From NCBI GenBank assembly GCA_934636265.1, contig CAKUAD010000018.1:1-31368 (forward strand): a stretch of DNA of 31,368 nucleotides. The letters run 5' to 3'. Shown one piece after another: positions 27,928-31,368 of the stretch. A program made the position numbers and the translations under genes. The stretch is from an uncultured Flavobacterium sp. (lineage in GTDB: Bacteria > Bacteroidota > Bacteroidia > Flavobacteriales > Flavobacteriaceae). Numbering within the stretch: the stretch's first letter is position 1; each line of letters starts with the position of its first letter. Under the pieces are notes generated by a model. That model was not told the origin of the DNA. It saw nothing but the letters and a program-made list of their open reading frames with translations, and did not search any database.

Positions 27928-28285
27928 AATCTGGCTGATGCTGGCCTTGGGCTGGACGGTCGCCATTGGCGTCGCCTGCTTGGTTCAGTTATCCGGATTG
28001 CCCAATGTGCCGGTTGAAAATGCCGACAAAGGTGTTCATTTTATCATGCACTTTGGGTTTGCGTTCCTTTGGTTGATGCACCTGCAGGGAAGCTCCTTTA
28101 AGCCGCTGTCGATGGTAATGATGGTGCTGATAGCATCGCTGATTTACGGATCGGTCATTGAATGGGCACAACAGGAATTCACCGCCAACCGCATGGCCGA
28201 CGTACGCGATGTACTGGCGAATTCACTGGGCGCTTTGGCTGCATCGGTAGTGTGGCTGGCAGGCAAGCCAAAGAAAAATAAGTAA
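27920..28285 (+). CDS. VanZ-like membrane protein
   Basis: This 121-residue membrane protein has about four hydrophobic segments and the VanZ-family pattern. [16 protein letters not shown] comes after the first loop, and the third and fourth segments are linked by IEWAQQEF, then [16 protein letters not shown]. VanZ relatives were first linked to low-level teicoplanin resistance, but the role of family members in Bacteroidetes is unknown. I chose the GTG at 27920, which gives a positively charged N terminus (RK) before the first helix. A TTG at 27917 and an ATG at 27938 are possible. It overlaps gcvH and ends directly in a terminator. Confidence 0.85.
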   Translation: MRKIWLMLALGWTVAIGVACLVQLSGLPNVPVENADKGVHFIMHFGFAFLWLMHLQGSSFKPLSMVMMVLIASLIYGSVIEWAQQEFTANRMADVRDVLANSLGALAASVVWLAGKPKKNK

Positions 28286-28310
28286 AAAGTCCTGCCCCGC
28301 GGGATTTTTT
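28284..28310 (+). terminator. Rho-independent terminator after the vanZ-like gene
   Basis: Starting within the stop codon, AAAAAGTCCTG pairs with CGGGATTTTTT, with two G-T wobbles, around a C-rich loop. A run of six T residues (28305-28310) ends it. The A-tract and T-tract pair, so it may also act on the opposite strand. It separates gcvH-vanZ from deoC-remB. Confidence 0.82.
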
Positions 28311-28328
28311 CATTTAAACAAAGCAATT

Positions 28329-29069
28329 ATGGACGTCCGACAGTATCTGGATTCAACCTATCTTAAAACCGCCGAACAAGCCGGCCTTTCGCCGCAGGAA
28401 AACCAGGAAGTGGTGGCGCGTTTTGTAAAGGAAGCCATAGACGAAGGTTTCAAGCTGATTATGATCAGGCCCGATATGGTTAAGATGGCGCGACAGATGG
28501 TCGACCGCGAACAGTCATCACTTTTGGTCGGGACGGTCATTGACTTTCCAAACGGCAACAGCGCACTCGGGGATAAACTTCGCGAGGCTGCCCAGGCTAT
28601 AGAAGACGGCGCCGACGAACTGGATTTTGTGTGTAACTATCGCGCGTTTATCAATGGCGATGAGGACACAGTTAAACGGGAAGTGCTGGAGGGAACCCGC
28701 CTGGCGATCGATCATCTTAAAGTGGCAAAATGGATTATTGAGGTGGCTGCGCTTGATCCGGCGCAGATTGCCCGTCTATCAGCGCTTATCAAAGGCGTGG
28801 TCGTGCCTAATTTTGAAGGACATTACAACGATATTTTTGTCAAGTCGTCTACTGGTTTTTACCAAACGCCTAACGGATCACCCAACGGTGCCACGGTGGA
28901 ATCGGTTACAATAATGCTGGAAAATGCCGCGCCGCTGCCCGTGAAAGCAGCGGGTGGCGTACGCACTTTAGATGAGGCGATCCAGATGATCCAACTTGGC
29001 GTTAAGCGCATCGGAACTTCATCGGCCAAAGCCATTGCGGGGGGAGGCGCGTCAACCAGCGGATATTAG
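28329..29069 (+). CDS. deoC: Deoxyribose-phosphate aldolase
   Basis: DeoC splits 2-deoxyribose 5-phosphate into acetaldehyde and glyceraldehyde 3-phosphate in deoxynucleoside breakdown. The 246-residue TIM barrel has the expected catalytic residues: Asp 99 in DELDFVCNYRA, the Schiff-base Lys 172 in FVKSSTGF, and Lys 206 in PVKAAGGVRT. The N-terminal DSTYLK fits the family. The gene starts 18 nt after the preceding terminator, with no clear TAnnTTTG box in between. Its stop codon is 2 nt before remB, so the two genes are probably co-transcribed. Confidence 0.97.
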   Translation: MDVRQYLDSTYLKTAEQAGLSPQENQEVVARFVKEAIDEGFKLIMIRPDMVKMARQMVDREQSSLLVGTVIDFPNGNSALGDKLREAAQAIEDGADELDFVCNYRAFINGDEDTVKREVLEGTRLAIDHLKVAKWIIEVAALDPAQIARLSALIKGVVVPNFEGHYNDIFVKSSTGFYQTPNGSPNGATVESVTIMLENAAPLPVKAAGGVRTLDEAIQMIQLGVKRIGTSSAKAIAGGGASTSGY

Positions 29070-29071
29070 CC

Positions 29072-31186
29072 ATGAAAAAAATCCTGTTTTTACTCTTGAG
29101 TTGCTGGGGAGCAACGGCACAGGTGGGCGATGAGTTCCCTGTATTTCCGGATTGTGCAGGCCAAACAGGACCTGGGCTGGAGCAATGTTTTTATCGCGAG
29201 GTTCAGGATTTTGTTTTTGACAATTTTAAATCAGATGAATTGCGGGCCGATGTGATCGTGGTGTTTGAGGTTAACCGCGAAGGCCGCTTTGTAGTTCAGT
29301 ACATTGATGCGCCAACGCCGGAATTGGAAGCCGAAGCCCGACGGGTGTTTTTATTATTCCCGACTGTTTCGCCGCCTAAATTTGAAGGCCGCCCTACCTA
29401 TGCCCGATACACTTTTAGGATTAAGATTCCCTTTGACCGTACCGAGCCCGCTGCCCTGAGTTCACAACAGCAAACCGTTGTCAACACGAATCCTTACGCC
29501 GCCGACAAAAAAGATGGAACAACTACTGTCGGCAATCCCGAAGACTACCGCGAGCTCACTGAATATGACAGCATTGTACGGCACAAATTTGCCAAACCGC
29601 AGTTTAAAAGCCATCTCAACATTCCGTTTTCGCACAGTTTTTACGCCCAGTTTGACCGTGCGCTCAACCAGCTTGGGGCCAACAACCACACTGGATCGAA
29701 ACCATTTACCTATGCGGAGGTTTCAAAGTATTACGATTTGGAGGGCGCCTACGCAAGTCTTTACAAAAGCGGTTCGGGTTGGTGGGGCCGCAAATTGTGG
29801 AACGAGAATTTGGTGGAGTTTCAGGGCGACGGTTATTGGTTTACGTTTAACCCGATTTTTGATTTGCGGCTGGGCAAGAATACTCCGGGCGATGTCAACA
29901 ATACTTATGTGAACACCCGTGGCATTCAGTTTCAGGGCGGGATTGGGCGCATGGTTAATTTTTCGACTACCATCTTTGAGAGTCAGGGGCGCTTTGCCGA
30001 CTATTACAACCAATACATTGCATCGCTTGCAGCTGCGGGCGGAACTCCCGGGATTGTGCCAGGCATCGGCATAGCCAAAACGTTCAAGACGGATTCTTTT
30101 GATTTTCCGCTGGCTGAAGCTCAGGTTACCTTTACACCTGATTCATTTTTTGACCTGCAACTTGGGTACGGCCGGAATTTTATTGGCGACGGCTACCGGT
30201 CGTTGCTCATGGCTGACGGTGCCAGCCCGTATCCGTTTTTTAAAATCAATACGAAATTCTGGAAATTCAAGTATACCAACACCTACATGTGGATGCGCGA
30301 CGTTCGGCCCGAAGTTACCGAGGATCGAACGTACGAAACCAAGTATATGGCCAATCATTACCTGAGCTGGAATGTCACCAAGCGTCTGAATCTTGGATTT
30401 TTTGAATCGGTGGTGTGGGCCAATACCAACGGCCGCGGTTTTGATGCGAATTTTATCAATCCCATCATTTTTTACCGTGCCGTGGAGTTTTCGTCGTCAG
30501 CCAGGAGCGGTAACGCCTTACTTGGCTTGACCGGGAAATACAAGGTGAACAACCGAATCAACCTTTACGGGCAGTTTTTGCTGGATGAGTTTTCTCTGAA
30601 TGACGTAAAAGAAGGGAACCAAAGCTGGAAAAACAAATTTGGCTATCAGGTTGGCGCCAAGTATTTCGACGCTTTGGGCGTAAGGAATCTTTTGCTTCAG
30701 ATGGAGTACAACCACGTCAGGCCTTATGTGTACGCACACAGTGATCCGCTCACCAATTATGCGCACAACAACCAAGGTGTAGGGCATATGTGGGGCGGAA
30801 ACTTCCGCGAGGTGATTGCTGTGGCGCGTTACTGGAACGGAAGGTGGTTTGCCGATGCCAAGCTGACCCTAGGAACTCGCGGGCTTGATTTTGACACCGC
30901 GGAAAACGCGTTTAACTACGGGGGAAATATTTTTAAGGACTACGAGGAGGATCGTCCGTTTGACACCAACGTAAAAGTAGGGCAGGGCAACAAAACAAAA
31001 ATCCTGATTGCTGATTTTCAAGCCGGATACCTTATTAATCCGCAAACTAACCTGAAACTTTTTGCTAGTGTCATCCACCGCAATTTTGACCCTAGCCAAG
31101 AAACCCTTGCCGCATTTTCAAACTCAACGACCTGGTTTCAGATTGGGTTGCGCAGTGATATCTTCAATTGGTATTTTGACTATTGA
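29072..31186 (+). CDS. remB: Gliding motility protein RemB (outer-membrane barrel)
   Basis: RemB is associated with gliding in Flavobacterium johnsoniae; its exact role is not well defined. The 704 residues begin with a signal peptide (about 1-17, ending ATAQ). A compact domain at about 20-121 (FPVFPDC, CF near 39-40, VIVVFEVNREGRF, EAEARRVFLLFP, YTFRIKIPF) resembles the C-terminal domain of TonB-type energy transducers. A large strand-rich region follows (about 165-704), like Wzi-type capsule-assembly barrels, ending in FNWYFDY with aromatic residues at the C terminus. I base the name on this domain make-up and on the order sprA-gcvH-vanZ-deoC-remB, recalled from F. johnsoniae. A generic capsule-assembly-like barrel is the alternative. 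Confidence 0.83.
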   Translation: MKKILFLLLSCWGATAQVGDEFPVFPDCAGQTGPGLEQCFYREVQDFVFDNFKSDELRADVIVVFEVNREGRFVVQYIDAPTPELEAEARRVFLLFPTVSPPKFEGRPTYARYTFRIKIPFDRTEPAALSSQQQTVVNTNPYAADKKDGTTTVGNPEDYRELTEYDSIVRHKFAKPQFKSHLNIPFSHSFYAQFDRALNQLGANNHTGSKPFTYAEVSKYYDLEGAYASLYKSGSGWWGRKLWNENLVEFQGDGYWFTFNPIFDLRLGKNTPGDVNNTYVNTRGIQFQGGIGRMVNFSTTIFESQGRFADYYNQYIASLAAAGGTPGIVPGIGIAKTFKTDSFDFPLAEAQVTFTPDSFFDLQLGYGRNFIGDGYRSLLMADGASPYPFFKINTKFWKFKYTNTYMWMRDVRPEVTEDRTYETKYMANHYLSWNVTKRLNLGFFESVVWANTNGRGFDANFINPIIFYRAVEFSSSARSGNALLGLTGKYKVNNRINLYGQFLLDEFSLNDVKEGNQSWKNKFGYQVGAKYFDALGVRNLLLQMEYNHVRPYVYAHSDPLTNYAHNNQGVGHMWGGNFREVIAVARYWNGRWFADAKLTLGTRGLDFDTAENAFNYGGNIFKDYEEDRPFDTNVKVGQGNKTKILIADFQAGYLINPQTNLKLFASVIHRNFDPSQETLAAFSNSTTWFQIGLRSDIFNWYFDY

Positions 31187-31275
31187 TTGCCGCCGCTTCC
31201 GCTAATGAATTGTTTGAGATTTTGCACATCCATAAACTATTGGGCAGATGGACTTGCCGGCGCCTTACCTCAAAA

Positions 31276-31368
31276 CATTAACATTTTTTACATAAAATCT
31301 GTACCCGGGATAGGGTTTTTTTTCGTTCGGGAAAACCCATTGTTCCCCTACCCATCGGTACGAAGTTA
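31276..31368 (-). repeat. Intergenic repeat element, copy 2 (edge-truncated)
   Basis: Read on the minus strand from the window edge, this stretch repeats copy 1: TAACTTCG, T, ACC, G, ATGGGTAGGGGAA. A diverged 38-nt spacer (31342-31305) and block B (31304-31276) follow. It holds the palindrome GGGAAAACCC (31329-31338) and an imperfect one, TACATAAAATCTGTA (31289-31303), with centres about 37 nt apart as in copy 1. Block B lies 89 nt after the remB stop; in copy 1 it lies 76 nt after the SPOR stop. The element may continue past the window. Confidence 0.75.
31303..31323 (+). terminator. Weak terminator candidate downstream of remB
   Basis: ACCC (31303-31306) can pair with GGGT (31313-31316) around GGGATA, followed by a run of eight T residues (31316-31323). 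The stem is only four base pairs and lies inside the repeat element about 115 nt after remB. It could end remB transcription, but the evidence is thin. Confidence 0.35.

Noticed and set aside
27917..28285. The vanZ-like gene as a glycopeptide resistance determinant
   Set aside because: Only the family fold is visible, no other van genes are present, and the organism is Gram-negative; a resistance role is unsupported.

Overview
The window looks like a chromosomal segment from a member of the Flavobacteriaceae, most like Flavobacterium. Three things point there: a complete alternative complex III (act) operon joined to coxBA, the order sprA-gcvH-vanZ-deoC-remB, and promoter-like boxes of the Bacteroidetes form TAnnTTTG upstream of several operons. 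Base composition looks close to half GC by eye, which is high for Flavobacterium, so the genus is an inference. All large genes are intact. I see no rRNA, tRNA, CRISPR array, insertion sequence, transposase or prophage gene.

Layout. (1) 48-2744: infB with a strong terminator. (2) 2745-3020: intergenic stretch carrying copy 1 of a two-copy repeat, then a minus-strand secreted SPOR-domain protein (3413-3021). (3) 3628-15115: one long operon, actABCDEF-coxB-coxA, closed by a strong terminator. It encodes the menaquinol:cytochrome c oxidoreductase (ACIII) and the two catalytic subunits of its partner aa3 oxidase. (4) 15177-17198: ruvB and queG, separated by a very GC-rich perfect hairpin. (5) 17260-27480: maeB (malic enzyme with a phosphotransacetylase domain), then ruvA and the very large sprA, the outer-membrane translocon of the type IX secretion system (T9SS) and a gliding-motility gene. 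(6) 27547-31186: gcvH overlapping a vanZ-like gene, a terminator, then deoC and remB (gliding motility). (7) 31187-31368: copy 2 of the repeat, inverted relative to copy 1 and cut by the window edge.

How the genes work together. ActA-F oxidise menaquinol and pass electrons through c-type haems to the CuA centre of CoxB and the binuclear centre of CoxA, building proton-motive force. SprA and RemB belong to secretion and gliding, which are powered by proton-motive force in this phylum (established knowledge). I see no direct regulatory link between the two modules.

No wholly new multi-gene system is evident. The most interesting unexplained signal is the pair of roughly 93-bp intergenic elements (2853-2944 and 31276-31368, opposite strands). 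They share two conserved blocks at identical 38-nt spacing and contain phased palindromes. Other points worth checking are a Glu-to-Lys change in the CuA/Mg motif of CoxB plus a roughly 40-residue insertion, the GC hairpin in front of queG, the TTG start of sprA in frame with ruvA, and a promoter-like box only five bases from the ruvB start codon.
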